From: Acidimicrobiia bacterium
GTDB lineage: Bacteria > Actinomycetota > Acidimicrobiia > IMCC26256 > PALSA-610
Length of the DNA stretch: 64,000 bases
Assembly: GCA_026002935.1 (NCBI GenBank)
Contig: BPGH01000001.1
Coordinates: 793,965-857,964 of the forward strand
Direction of reading: 5' to 3'
The notes under the pieces were generated by a model that ran no database searches, had not been told where the DNA came from, and saw nothing but the letters and a program-made list of their open reading frames with translations. Position 1 is the first letter of the stretch. Each line of letters begins with the position of its first letter. A program made the position numbers and the translations under genes. Positions 32,907-40,728 of this stretch are shown here, one piece after another.

Positions 32907-35111
32907 GTGCGAGACTCCGGGGCGTGCCGCGCGCCCCGGCCCCTCCCGTGGATCCCGACCGTCGTGCTCGTCGCGCTCGTCGCGTCGGGGTGCCTCTCGG
33001 TCTCGTTCCGTGCCGGCGGCACCGACCCCGCCGGGGTGTACGCGGGCGGTACCGAGGTCGTCGCACTGGTCCCGCACGGCGGCGCGCTGTTCGCCGCGAC
33101 GTCCTACGCGAACGACGTGCCGGGCGGCGACCCCGAGCCCGGGGCCCAGGTGCTGCGGCTCGACGGCGCCGCCGGGGCGTGGCGGGTCGACGTGGGCTTC
33201 GGGGCGGCGGTGCGGGGCGTCACGGCGCTGCGCGAGGTGACGTTCACGACCGACGGAGCGGGCGTGCCGCTGCCCGAGCCGTACCGCGTGCTCGTGGCGG
33301 CGCTGTCGGCCGAGGGTGGTGGGCACCGGGTCGCGGTGCGGGACCCCGGCGGCGGGTGGACCGTCCAGACGGTCGCGCCCGGCGACGGGCCGGTGGACAC
33401 GGTGCACGCGCTCGGGTTCCTGCGCGACGGCGCCGTCGACCGGCTGTTCGCCGGGTTCGGCGACCCGGCCGGGGCGGCGGGCGCGGGGGTGACGAGCGCC
33501 GTCTACGACCCCGCCGCGCCGGGCCGGGTGCGGTGGGCGGCCGCCCCCGAGGCGGCGTTCGAAGCGCCACCGCTCGCGTTCGCGGTGGCCGAGGGTGCCC
33601 TGCACGCGGCCGCGGGCGCGAGCGTGTACCGGCGCGACCCCGGCACGGCGACGTGGGCGCCCGTGCACACCGATGCCGCGACGGCCACGTGCACCGGGGC
33701 GCCCTGCGGGGGCCTGCGCGGGCTGACCGCGGTCCCCGACGCCGACGGGACCGGCGAGGACCTGCTCGTCGCGGGCGCATATGCCGCCGCGGCGATCTGG
33801 CGCCTCGACCCGGAGCAGGCCTACTCGGCGGTGCGCGAGCTCGACGTGAACGACTTCCTCCGGACGCGCCACGGGCCGGGCAGCCAGGCCGCCGTGGTCG
33901 GGTACGACGGGTTCGTACCGGCGACGGACGCGCGCACGGGCCGGCCGTTCCACCTCGTGCCGCTGCGGTACACGCCCGACCCCGGCCCCCGGGTCGACGG
34001 ACGCAAGGCGTTCTTCCTCGTGCGCGGCCCGGGCGGCGACTACGAGCTGCGCGAGGTGCCGTGGCACGAGAACCCCCACGGGGCACAGGCACCGCAGGAG
34101 CTGGGAGCGACGCGCACGTTCGCGGTGTCGCCGTTCCCCGAGCACGCCGGGCGCGCCTACTACGTCGGCGGCTTCGACGCCTCGTCGGCCGCGCACGACA
34201 CCGCCTGGATCGACGTCGGGCTGCTCGACACCGCCGCCCCCACCTCGACGTGCCTCGCGCAGCCGCCGGTCCCGCCGCCCGCCGCGTACCAGGTCGGCGT
34301 CGCGGACCCGCCCGCGCTCCACGACCCGGCGCGCGACCGGACGATCCCGTACCGCGCGTACTACCCGCGCGGGTTCACCGGGAGGGCCCCGGTGGTGATC
34401 GTGGCGCACGGCGGCACCGGCGCGCCCCGCTCGCACCAGAACGGGCTGGCGTACCTGGGGCGCGCGCTCGCGGGCGCGGGATACGTGGCGGTGCACCCGA
34501 ACTTCACGAGCGACACCCCCGCGATCGACCGGCCGCTCGACGTGCAGTTCGTGCTCGACCGGATCGACGCCGGGACGCTCGCGGTGCCCGGGTTCGGCGG
34601 CACGCCCGACGCGGCCCGCGTCGGCGTCGCCGGCCACAGCTACGGCGCGTACACGGCCCTCACCGTCGCCGGCGCGACCACGACCCTCACCGCGACGCTC
34701 GGCGACTTCGCGGCCGACCCGCGCCCGAAGGCGTTCCTCGGCCTGTCGCCCCAGGGCGTCGACCAGTTCGGCTTCACCGCGGACTCGTGGGCGGGCATCA
34801 CCCGCCCCGTGTACACGATGTACGGCGAGCTCGAGGCGGACGGCTCGGCCGTCGACGGGTTCAAGGCCGAGACGTGGCGCCGCCAGCCGTACGAGGGGAT
34901 GCCCGCCGGGAACAAGTTCGTGTCGGTCCTGCCGGACGCGGACCACGACGCGTTCAACAACGGGACGACCGCCGTCGACCTCGCGACACAGGCGTTCGTC
35001 GCGCCCCAGGCCGTCGCGTTCTTCGACACCTTCGTGAAGGGCGGCCCGAGCCGGGTGTGCGAGATCGGGAACCTCGTCGCACCGCCCGGCACGGCGACCG
35101 ACCGGAAGTGA
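32907..35111 (+). CDS. Large lipoprotein with C-terminal alpha/beta hydrolase domain
   Basis: 734 residues from GTG 32907. The N-terminus (VVLVALVASGC) is a lipoprotein signal with lipobox ASGC near residue 29. About 400 residues of strand-rich sequence, possibly a beta-propeller, are followed by a hydrolase domain. That domain has VVIVAHGGTG (oxyanion hole), nucleophile elbow GHSYGAYTA, an Asp candidate in the MYGELEADG region and His in DADHDAFNN. The C-terminal part resembles dienelactone-hydrolase and polyester-hydrolase-like esterases. It probably acts on the cell surface on an unknown ester. Confidence 0.8.
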   Translation: MRDSGACRAPRPLPWIPTVVLVALVASGCLSVSFRAGGTDPAGVYAGGTEVVALVPHGGALFAATSYANDVPGGDPEPGAQVLRLDGAAGAWRVDVGFGAAVRGVTALREVTFTTDGAGVPLPEPYRVLVAALSAEGGGHRVAVRDPGGGWTVQTVAPGDGPVDTVHALGFLRDGAVDRLFAGFGDPAGAAGAGVTSAVYDPAAPGRVRWAAAPEAAFEAPPLAFAVAEGALHAAAGASVYRRDPGTATWAPVHTDAATATCTGAPCGGLRGLTAVPDADGTGEDLLVAGAYAAAAIWRLDPEQAYSAVRELDVNDFLRTRHGPGSQAAVVGYDGFVPATDARTGRPFHLVPLRYTPDPGPRVDGRKAFFLVRGPGGDYELREVPWHENPHGAQAPQELGATRTFAVSPFPEHAGRAYYVGGFDASSAAHDTAWIDVGLLDTAAPTSTCLAQPPVPPPAAYQVGVADPPALHDPARDRTIPYRAYYPRGFTGRAPVVIVAHGGTGAPRSHQNGLAYLGRALAGAGYVAVHPNFTSDTPAIDRPLDVQFVLDRIDAGTLAVPGFGGTPDAARVGVAGHSYGAYTALTVAGATTTLTATLGDFAADPRPKAFLGLSPQGVDQFGFTADSWAGITRPVYTMYGELEADGSAVDGFKAETWRRQPYEGMPAGNKFVSVLPDADHDAFNNGTTAVDLATQAFVAPQAVAFFDTFVKGGPSRVCEIGNLVAPPGTATDRK

Positions 35112-35161
35112 CCCCGGCGCCGGGCCCGGCGTGCCCGGTTTGGTAGCCTGAGAGGTCCCTC

Positions 35162-35234
35162 GGGGGTGTAGCTCAGCTGGTAGAGCGCTACGTTCGCAAC
35201 GTAGAAGTCGGCGGTTCGAGTCCGCTCACCTCCA
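35162..35234 (+). tRNA. tRNA-Ala (anticodon CGC)
   Basis: A complete cloverleaf: acceptor GGGGGTG pairs with CACCTCC and includes the G3-U70 wobble that marks alanine tRNAs. The D arm is GCTC...GAGC. The anticodon stem CTACG/CGTAG carries loop TTCGCAA (anticodon CGC), and the T arm is GGCGG-TTCGAGT-CCGCT. Discriminator A is at 35234. CCA is not encoded here, although it is encoded at the duplicated 3' end at 36.4 kb. The 3' half is the attachment site of an integrated element. Confidence 0.95.
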
Positions 35235-35235
35235 C
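35192..35235 (+). repeat. attL (tRNA-Ala 3' half)
   Basis: 44-nt direct repeat running from the anticodon loop to one base past the discriminator. It matches 36395-36438 at 43 of 44 positions; the single difference is A here versus G in the anticodon stem. Confidence 0.8.
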
Positions 35236-35240
35236 ACAGG

Positions 35241-35498
35241 TCAGGCCCGATGCGGCTCGCTTCCCGCGCGTTGCTGCCCCGGGTTTACCCGACGGGAGTC
35301 CGCGAGGAGGGCGTCGAGCGCAGATGCCGCGCCCTTGTCGACCGATTCGGGGAGCGAGCCGTACACGTCCGAGTTGTTGCGAATGACGCCGCTCGCATAC
35401 GCAGGAAGCGAAGAGCTGCTCGGGTCGCGTACGCATCGGTCGAGGGTTACGAGGTCGCCTTTACCGTAAGATCGGGCGCTCGCCACGTTCGGCTTCAT
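35241..35498 (-). pseudogene. Probable C-terminal remnant of a tyrosine integrase
   Basis: An 85-codon frame whose stretch DVYGSLPESVDKGAASALDALL resembles the C-terminus of actinobacterial tyrosine recombinases, where the catalytic Tyr lies in 'T.DxYgxLfpe..d.aA.aLD.ll'. It ends 6 bp from the tRNA, where such integrases normally end. The upstream His/Arg boxes are missing and no ribosome-binding site is seen, so it is a fragment. The assignment is inference from a short motif and position. Confidence 0.4.
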
Positions 35499-35668
35499 AA
35501 CTGGTGAACTGTGCTCGTTCGACGGCTGCCGATGACGAAGGTCGTCGACGTAGGAGTACCGCCCCGATCATTCGGGGTGCTCACGGAGCGGCGCGGCATG
35601 CAGGAAGCCTCCGGGAATCAGCCAACGCGCGACGCCATTCCATGCGGTGCGCGGAGGTTCCGGCTCGT

Positions 35669-35953
35669 TCACCCGTTCTTGGGGGGCTCCTGTTTGAGCA
35701 TCGGCGTTGCCATCGAAGGAGCGTTCGGCGTTGAACATGAGTTGATGGCCGCACACGTCGCACTTGAGCGGACCATGATGAGGATGTTGGTTCCGGCGTC
35801 CTCGTTCTGTGCACCGAGTAGCCCGCCGTTCTCGTGTGTGATCGGTCGTTGCCACACCTTCAACGCCTCGGTACCGCAGACCGAGTGAGTTGTCAGGTCG
35901 AGTTGTTGTACCTGGGTCGTGATTTTGCCAAGAAGGGGGCCTGCGAGCTTCAT
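35669..35953 (-). CDS. Hypothetical protein in tRNA-Ala element (94 aa)
   Basis: 94 residues from ATG 35953 with an excellent GGAGGAGGT ribosome-binding site. It lies 17 bp after the membrane-protein gene, so the two form an operon. No domain is recognised; the C-terminal third is Ser/Pro/Ala rich. The overlapping minus-strand frame at 35568-35855 has a zinc-knuckle-like KCDVCGHQL segment. A frameshift near 35.78 kb could have split one zinc-binding protein into these two frames. Confidence 0.5.
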   Translation of the reverse strand: MKLAGPLLGKITTQVQQLDLTTHSVCGTEALKVWQRPITHENGGLLGAQNEDAGTNILIMVRSSATCAAINSCSTPNAPSMATPMLKQEPPKNG

Positions 35954-35970
35954 TGCGTCCACCTCCTCCC

Positions 35971-36246
35971 TTAGCCGCGCGCGATGTACGCGGCGACGAT
36001 CGTGCACGCGCCGAGAATGACAGTGCCGAAGGTGAGTGCCCTTGTCCACTGCACCATCTTCAAGTCGACGTAGAGGCGCATAGCGGCGGCCTGTTTCTCG
36101 TCGCCACCGCGCAGCATCAGGAGCAGTGGGAGGTCACGAAATCGGAGCGTGCGGATAGTTCGGGCGACGAAGGCGTACCCGTCCTCGCCATCGCGCTGAG
36201 TGAAGGCGTCGAGCTGTCGCTTGGTGAGTTTGCCCATGTCGGTCAT
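35971..36246 (-). CDS. Hypothetical small membrane protein in tRNA-Ala element (91 aa)
   Basis: 91 residues from ATG 36246. A soluble, charged N-terminal part (KLTKRQLDAFTQRDGEDGY ... LLLMLRGGDEKQAAAMRLYVD) is followed by one C-terminal membrane helix (ALTFGTVILGACTIVAAYIA). The topology is that of a tail-anchored protein. Codon use is less GC-biased than its neighbours, consistent with transfer. No family is recognised. Confidence 0.6.
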   Translation of the reverse strand: MTDMGKLTKRQLDAFTQRDGEDGYAFVARTIRTLRFRDLPLLLMLRGGDEKQAAAMRLYVDLKMVQWTRALTFGTVILGACTIVAAYIARG

Positions 36247-36305
36247 GTCTCGAGGGTACGACCGAGGTCGGACATCGGCGGGTGCCCTACATGACCCGCG
36301 TTCCC

Positions 36306-36347
36306 TGACCAGGAGGCTGCGAGACCCAATGACCAGACAACTGGTCA
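36306..36347. repeat. TGACCAG repeats near attR
   Basis: TGACCAG at 36306-36312 and 36330-36336, then its inverted copy CTGGTCA at 36341-36347. The last two form a 7-bp dyad with a 4-nt centre. The location, 48-89 bp inside attR, suits integrase arm or regulator sites. Confidence 0.4.
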
Positions 36348-36394
36348 GAGGGCATATTCGGCCGTTGGCGATGCCCGCCGATGTGACGTGTTCG

Positions 36395-36438
36395 GTTCGC
36401 AACGTGGAAGTCGGCGGTTCGAGTCCGCTCACCTCCAC
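36395..36438 (+). repeat. attR (duplicated tRNA-Ala 3' end)
   Basis: Copy of the tRNA-Ala 3' half, here followed by CA so that discriminator plus CCA reads ACCA. It lacks the 5' half of a tRNA and cannot fold into a cloverleaf. This is probably the original chromosomal 3' end displaced by integration. Confidence 0.75.
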
Positions 36439-36654
36439 CACCCGGCTCACCGCCCCGCCGCCGGCGCCGAGCTCGCACTCCCGATGCCGGTCGACGTGAT
36501 CCGCCGCGGGCGGGCGGGACGAATGCGGCGTACCGGCCCCGCCCGCACGAGGCGCGATGCGCTCCCGGCCCGCCGCGCGTTGTGCCGGGCGCGACGGGTC
36601 GGTACGGTCCCGCCGGGGCGGGACGCCGGCTCGACACGGACCCGGGGGGAAACG
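36439..36654. other. Intergenic stretch after attR
   Basis: GC-rich sequence between attR and the first Abhydrolase_10-like gene. I see no gene. It probably holds the promoter of the downstream lipoprotein gene. Confidence 0.5.
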
Positions 36655-38064
36655 ATGGCGAAGGTGTTGCGCTCGCGGGGTGCGGTCCTCGCCGGGATCC
36701 TCACGCTCGTGCTGGTCACGGCGTCGTGCGTGCGCCCGGTCACCGGTCCCGGCAGTCCCAACCTCGGGAGCATCGACGTCACGCAGGTGGGCTACACCCA
36801 GTCGGAGTTCTTCCTGTACGGGCTGGCCGATGCGTACCGGCCGGTCGCGCCCCTCACCACCGACGGCCGCTGGCAGGTCGAGCGCGACCCCGGCCACTCC
36901 GGCGTCGGGTTCCAGACCCGCATGGTCGTGCACCGGCCGGCCGACCCCGACCGGTTCAACGGCACCGTCGTGATCGAGTGGATGAACGTCACCGCGGGCG
37001 CCGACCTCCCCAACGAGTGGACCTCCGCGCACAACGAGTTCGTCCGCGCCGGCGCGGTCTGGATCGGCCTGTCCGCGCAGGTCGTCGGCGTCAACTACCT
37101 CAAGTCGTGCTGCGGCGGGCGCTACGCCCAGCTCAACCACCCGGGCGACAGCTATTCCTACGACATCTTCTCCTGGGCCGCCCGCGTCGTGCGCGCCGGC
37201 GGCGACGTGCTCGGCGGCCTCACCCCGCAACGGGTGATCGGCACCGGCGAGTCCCAGTCGGCGAGCCGGCTGGTCACCTACGTGAACGCGGTGCACCCGC
37301 TCGTCGACCTGTACGACGGGTTCCTGCTGCACAGCCGCGGCGCGTCCGCGTCGCCGCTGTCGCAGTCGCCGCTGCCGTCCGTCCCGGCGCCGTCGCCGTC
37401 ACTGATCCGCGACGACCTCGACGAGCCGGTGTTCGTCGTGCAGGCCGAGGACGACGTGATCCGGTCCGCGCTCGCCACGCGCCAGCCCGACACCGCGACG
37501 TTCCGGATGTGGGAGATGGCCGGCACCGCGCACGCCGACCAGTACATGATCGGCGTCGGGTTCACCGACCTCGGCGACGGTGCCGGCACGGTGCGCATGC
37601 TCGAACTGCTGCTCGACCCGGGCCCGCCCGCGGGCGGCTGCGCCAAGCCGTCGAACGCCGGCCCGACCCACTGGATCCTGCAGGCCGCGTTCCACCATCT
37701 CGACCGTTGGGTGCGCGACGGCACCCCGCCGCCCGTCGCCGAGCCGCTGCAGGTCGCGTCGACGTCGCCGGTCGTGCTCGCCCGCGACGCGGACGGCAAC
37801 GCGCTCGGCGGCGTCCGCTCGCCGCACGTCGACGCCCCGGTCGCGACGGTCGACGGGCTCAACTCCGGCGGCGGCTTCTGCGGCCTGTTCGGCTCCACGA
37901 CACCGTTCACAGCCGCGCGGCTGGCCGAGCTGTACCCGGACAACCAGGCCTTCCTGGACGCCTGGGGTGCGGCGATCGTCGACGCGGTGGGCGACGGCTT
38001 CCTGTTGCCCGCCGACGGTTGGGAGCTGTACCTGGCCGCGCTCTCGCTGCCGGTGCCGGCCTGA
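36655..38064 (+). CDS. Lipoprotein, alpha/beta hydrolase domain family (Abhydrolase_10-like)
   Basis: 469 residues. A lipoprotein signal (GILTLVLVTASC) precedes a domain with GTVVIEWMNVTAGADLPNEW, VWIGLSAQVVGV, SYDIFSWAARVVR and a GTGESQSASRL nucleophile-elbow region, all typical of a secreted 'alpha/beta hydrolase domain-containing protein' family. The late GTAHAD segment probably holds the catalytic His. It is paralogous to, and convergent with, the next gene. The substrate is unknown. Confidence 0.85.
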   Translation: MAKVLRSRGAVLAGILTLVLVTASCVRPVTGPGSPNLGSIDVTQVGYTQSEFFLYGLADAYRPVAPLTTDGRWQVERDPGHSGVGFQTRMVVHRPADPDRFNGTVVIEWMNVTAGADLPNEWTSAHNEFVRAGAVWIGLSAQVVGVNYLKSCCGGRYAQLNHPGDSYSYDIFSWAARVVRAGGDVLGGLTPQRVIGTGESQSASRLVTYVNAVHPLVDLYDGFLLHSRGASASPLSQSPLPSVPAPSPSLIRDDLDEPVFVVQAEDDVIRSALATRQPDTATFRMWEMAGTAHADQYMIGVGFTDLGDGAGTVRMLELLLDPGPPAGGCAKPSNAGPTHWILQAAFHHLDRWVRDGTPPPVAEPLQVASTSPVVLARDADGNALGGVRSPHVDAPVATVDGLNSGGGFCGLFGSTTPFTAARLAELYPDNQAFLDAWGAAIVDAVGDGFLLPADGWELYLAALSLPVPA

Positions 38065-38083
38065 GCCGCCGCGTCCGGCTCGC

Positions 38084-39643
38084 TCAGCCGGGGACGGCCG
38101 ACGGGTCGGCGTACCCGAGCAGGGCCTCGCGGTCCTCCTCCAGCACGAACCCCGTCGCGATCGCGTCGTCCGCGGCCGCGGCGTACCGCTGCTCGTAGTC
38201 GGCGCGTGACGCGTACAGCTCGCGGATCCGTTCGGGCGGCAGGGGAGTGGTCGAGCCGAGGAGGATGCAGAGCAGGTCCGGGTTCGGCGGCGGCGCGCCC
38301 GACAGGACGACGACCGGCACGTCGACCGGCGGCGTGCGGATGCCGCCGCGGGCGATGCCGTCGCCGTCGCGCACGATCGCCGGCGGATCGCCCGCCACCT
38401 CCAGGCGCGGTGCCTCGGGGGGTGCGTCGCCCGTGCGCACCCACTCCTCCAGCGCGCGCAACGCCGCCTTCGCGACCACGTGCATCGGGCCGTCGTTGAC
38501 CGGCGCGCCGCAGTCGAGCTGCTCGGCCGTCGCCCCGACGAGCCGCGTGTCCGCGTGCGCCGTGCCGGCGACCTCCCACAGCCGGTACGTGTCGGTGTCG
38601 TCCTGGCGCACCGCGTACGAGCTGAGCACGCCGATCACGTCCCCCTCGGCCTGCAGCACGAGCGCGGGCGCGTCGAGGTCGTCGCGCAGCAGCACGGCGC
38701 CGCCGCCGATGCTGCCCGCGAGGTCCGCGTGCTCGCCCGGCCCGACGAACGGCAGCGCGACCGACCCGCGGCTGTGCACGAGGAAGCCGTCGAACGCGCC
38801 CGCGATCGGCTGCACGCCGTTGTAGTAGGTGGTGAGCGCGACCGCCGACTGCGACTCCCCGACGGCGAGCACGCGGTCGGGGCGCGCTCCCGCGGTGATC
38901 GGCCCACCCGCCCGCACGGCGCGCGCGACCTGCGTGAAGATGTCGAACGCGAAGCCGTCGCCCGGGTGCTCGAGGGAGCCGTAGCGCGCCGGGTCGAGCG
39001 CCTTCAGGCCCTTGCCCGCGATGCCCTCGCCGCCCGGTGCGGTCACGAGCACCGGCCCGCCCTCGACGCCGATGCGCTGCGCGGAGACCCCGACCCACAC
39101 GTGACCGCGCCGCGCGATCTCCTCCTCCAGCATCACGTAGTCGGGGTTCGCGTCGGCGCCCCCGCTCACGTTGAGCCACTCCACGACGACCGTGCCGCTC
39201 ATGTCGTCCGCATCGGCGGGACGGCGCACGAGGACCCGTGTCCGGTACGGCGCGCTCGCGTCGGGCCGCAGCGTCCAGCGCCCGTCGCCGCCGAGCTCGC
39301 CCTCGGGGGCGTACGAGGTCGCGGTCCCCGACGCCGCGTACTCCTCCTCGACGTAGCCGAGCGCGTCCAGGTCGGGGGTGGTCGCCGCGGCGACGAACGG
39401 CCCGTCGCCGCCGTCGAGCGCGGTCAGCTCGGCCACCGGTCCGGCCGGGGCGGTCGTCGCGGTCGCGGTGCCCTCCTCGTCGCCGGACGGGGCCCCGCCC
39501 GGGGCGTCGCCCGCCTCGTCGTCGCCGCTGCAGGCGGCCGTGCCGCCGGCGAGCGCCGCGACCGCGAGGAGCGCCACGGCGTGCCCCGCGAGGGCGCGGG
39601 CCCGGCGGCCGCCCGGGTGGGGAGCAGCTGCGTGTCCGGCCAC
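38084..39643 (-). CDS. Lipoprotein, alpha/beta hydrolase domain family (paralogue)
   Basis: 519 residues from GTG 39643. The signal helix ends in GGTAAC (lipobox), then comes an Asp/Gly/Thr-rich linker. The same family blocks as the neighbour follow: GTVVVEWLNVSGGADANPDY, VWVGVSAQRIGVEGG, FAFDIFTQVARAVR, AVGESQSAVALTTY and AGTAHAD. Its GTG start lies 75 bp from the divergent TauE/SafE gene, with an operator-like palindrome in between that could control both. Confidence 0.85.
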   Translation of the reverse strand: MAGHAAAPHPGGRRARALAGHAVALLAVAALAGGTAACSGDDEAGDAPGGAPSGDEEGTATATTAPAGPVAELTALDGGDGPFVAAATTPDLDALGYVEEEYAASGTATSYAPEGELGGDGRWTLRPDASAPYRTRVLVRRPADADDMSGTVVVEWLNVSGGADANPDYVMLEEEIARRGHVWVGVSAQRIGVEGGPVLVTAPGGEGIAGKGLKALDPARYGSLEHPGDGFAFDIFTQVARAVRAGGPITAGARPDRVLAVGESQSAVALTTYYNGVQPIAGAFDGFLVHSRGSVALPFVGPGEHADLAGSIGGGAVLLRDDLDAPALVLQAEGDVIGVLSSYAVRQDDTDTYRLWEVAGTAHADTRLVGATAEQLDCGAPVNDGPMHVVAKAALRALEEWVRTGDAPPEAPRLEVAGDPPAIVRDGDGIARGGIRTPPVDVPVVVLSGAPPPNPDLLCILLGSTTPLPPERIRELYASRADYEQRYAAAADDAIATGFVLEEDREALLGYADPSAVPG

Positions 39644-39688
39644 GGCGGGGAGTCTGTCAGGCCTCGCGGTCTTTCGCCCTCTTCCACT

Positions 39689-39711
39689 TTGTCGATAGAA
39701 CTGATAGACAA
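39689..39711. promoter_or_regulatory. Palindromic operator candidate before the TauE/SafE gene
   Basis: TTGTCGAT and ATAGACAA arms (39689-39696 and 39704-39711) match at 7 of 8 positions around a 7-nt centre, in an AT-rich island. It ends 7 nt before the ATG at 39719, in the divergent spacer. The size and symmetry suit a TetR- or GntR-type dimer; no regulator gene is adjacent. Confidence 0.5.
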
Positions 39712-39718
39712 TCTCCGC

Positions 39719-40603
39719 ATGGATCAACTGGTCGTGGTCGCGCTCGCCGGGTTCCTCGCCACCTTCGTGGACGGGGCGCTCGGGATGGGGTTCGGGCCCA
39801 CGTCGTCCACCGTCCTGCTGAGCGGCGGCATGGCCCCCGGTGCCGTGTCCACCACCGTCAACCTGGCGAAGGTCGTCACGGGCGCCGCGGGCGCGATCTC
39901 CCACTGGCGCTTCGGGAACGTCGACCGTCGGCTCGTCGTGCGCCTGGCGTGGCCGGGCGCCGCGGGCGCGCTCGTCGGCGTCACGATCCTCGCGAGCGTC
40001 GACGGCGACCGGCTGCGCCCGATCCTCGCGGCGCTGCTGCTCGTGGTCGGCGCCCGGATCCTGTACCGGTTCAGCCGTCCGCTGCGTCGGGCCCCCGGCG
40101 GGGACGCGGCCCCGGCGGCGCACCTCGGGCGCGACCGCACCGTCACGGTCGCCGGCGCGGCCGGGGGCGTGACCAACGGCCTCGTGGGCGCGTGGGGGCC
40201 CGTGGTCACCCCGGTGCTGCTGCACAAGGGCGTCCCGCCCCGGTACACGATCGGGTCGGTCAACACCGCCGAGGTCGCGGTCGCGACCGTCGCGGCCGGA
40301 TCGCTCCTCGCCTCCCTGCGCGGCGACGGGATCGACGTCGGGATCGTGCTCGCGATGCTCGGCGGCGGGCTGGTGGCGGCGCCGGTCTCGGCCTGGGTGA
40401 TCCGGTACCTGCCCGCGCGCGCGACGGGCGTGGCCGTGGGCGCCCTGCTGCTGCTCACGAACGTGCGCGAGTTGGCGGCATGGGCCGGTGTCGACGGCGC
40501 GCGCTGGCTCGCGTACGCGGCCGTGGTCGTGCTCGCCGGCGCGGCGGCGTTCGCCCCCCGCGTCGCCGCCCGGCGCGCCCGGCGCCTCGCGACCGCCGGC
40601 TGA
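39719..40603 (+). CDS. TauE/SafE family sulfite/sulfonate exporter
   Basis: 294 residues with about eight membrane helices. The first TauE/SafE repeat has LAGFLATFVDGALGMGFGP and STTVNLAKVVTGA; the second has AAGGVTNGLVGAWGPVVTP and IGSVNTAEVAVATVAA. Family members move sulfite, sulfoacetate or other organosulfonates across the membrane. It is the first gene rightward of the palindrome at 39.7 kb. The last 11 codons lie in a small direct duplication. Confidence 0.88.
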   Translation: MDQLVVVALAGFLATFVDGALGMGFGPTSSTVLLSGGMAPGAVSTTVNLAKVVTGAAGAISHWRFGNVDRRLVVRLAWPGAAGALVGVTILASVDGDRLRPILAALLLVVGARILYRFSRPLRRAPGGDAAPAAHLGRDRTVTVAGAAGGVTNGLVGAWGPVVTPVLLHKGVPPRYTIGSVNTAEVAVATVAAGSLLASLRGDGIDVGIVLAMLGGGLVAAPVSAWVIRYLPARATGVAVGALLLLTNVRELAAWAGVDGARWLAYAAVVVLAGAAAFAPRVAARRARRLATAG

Positions 40604-40632
40604 CCGGAGCGCCCGGCGCCTTGCGACCGCCG
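40575..40632 (+). repeat. Partial tandem duplication at the exporter's 3' end
   Basis: A 24-nt segment at 40575-40598 (coding the C-terminal ARRLATA) recurs at 40609-40632 with one mismatch, 34 bp later and beyond the stop codon. Confidence 0.6.
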
Positions 40633-40728
40633 ACGGCGACGGCCCGGGTGCCGATGCCGCGGCCGGGACCACCCTGCGGGCCGGGTCGGGGCGGGCCGCG
40701 GGGGCGGAGCCGGTAGCGTGCCCGTTCC

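Larger units (their letters stand above)
35192..36438. mobile_element. Remnant of an integrative element in tRNA-Ala
   Basis: The 3' 44 nt of the tRNA gene (35192-35235) are repeated at 36395-36438 with one mismatch, as expected for attL and attR after integration into a tRNA 3' end. The 1.2 kb between has visibly lower GC than the flanks. It holds a decayed integrase-like tail next to attL and a two-gene operon of unknown function. No intact integrase, replication or transfer gene remains. Confidence 0.75.

Noticed and set aside
32882-35146. C-terminal extension of the translin frame as a real protein
   Set aside because: The same DNA encodes a convincing lipoprotein hydrolase in another frame; the extension is Arg/Gly/Pro shadow.
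35250-35507. An 85-codon plus-strand frame in the tRNA-Ala element
   Set aside because: It is antisense to the integrase-like remnant, Arg/Val rich and lacks a ribosome-binding site.
36385-36440. A second tRNA gene
   Set aside because: Only the 3' half matches tRNA-Ala; no acceptor or D arm 5' half exists, so it is an att duplication.
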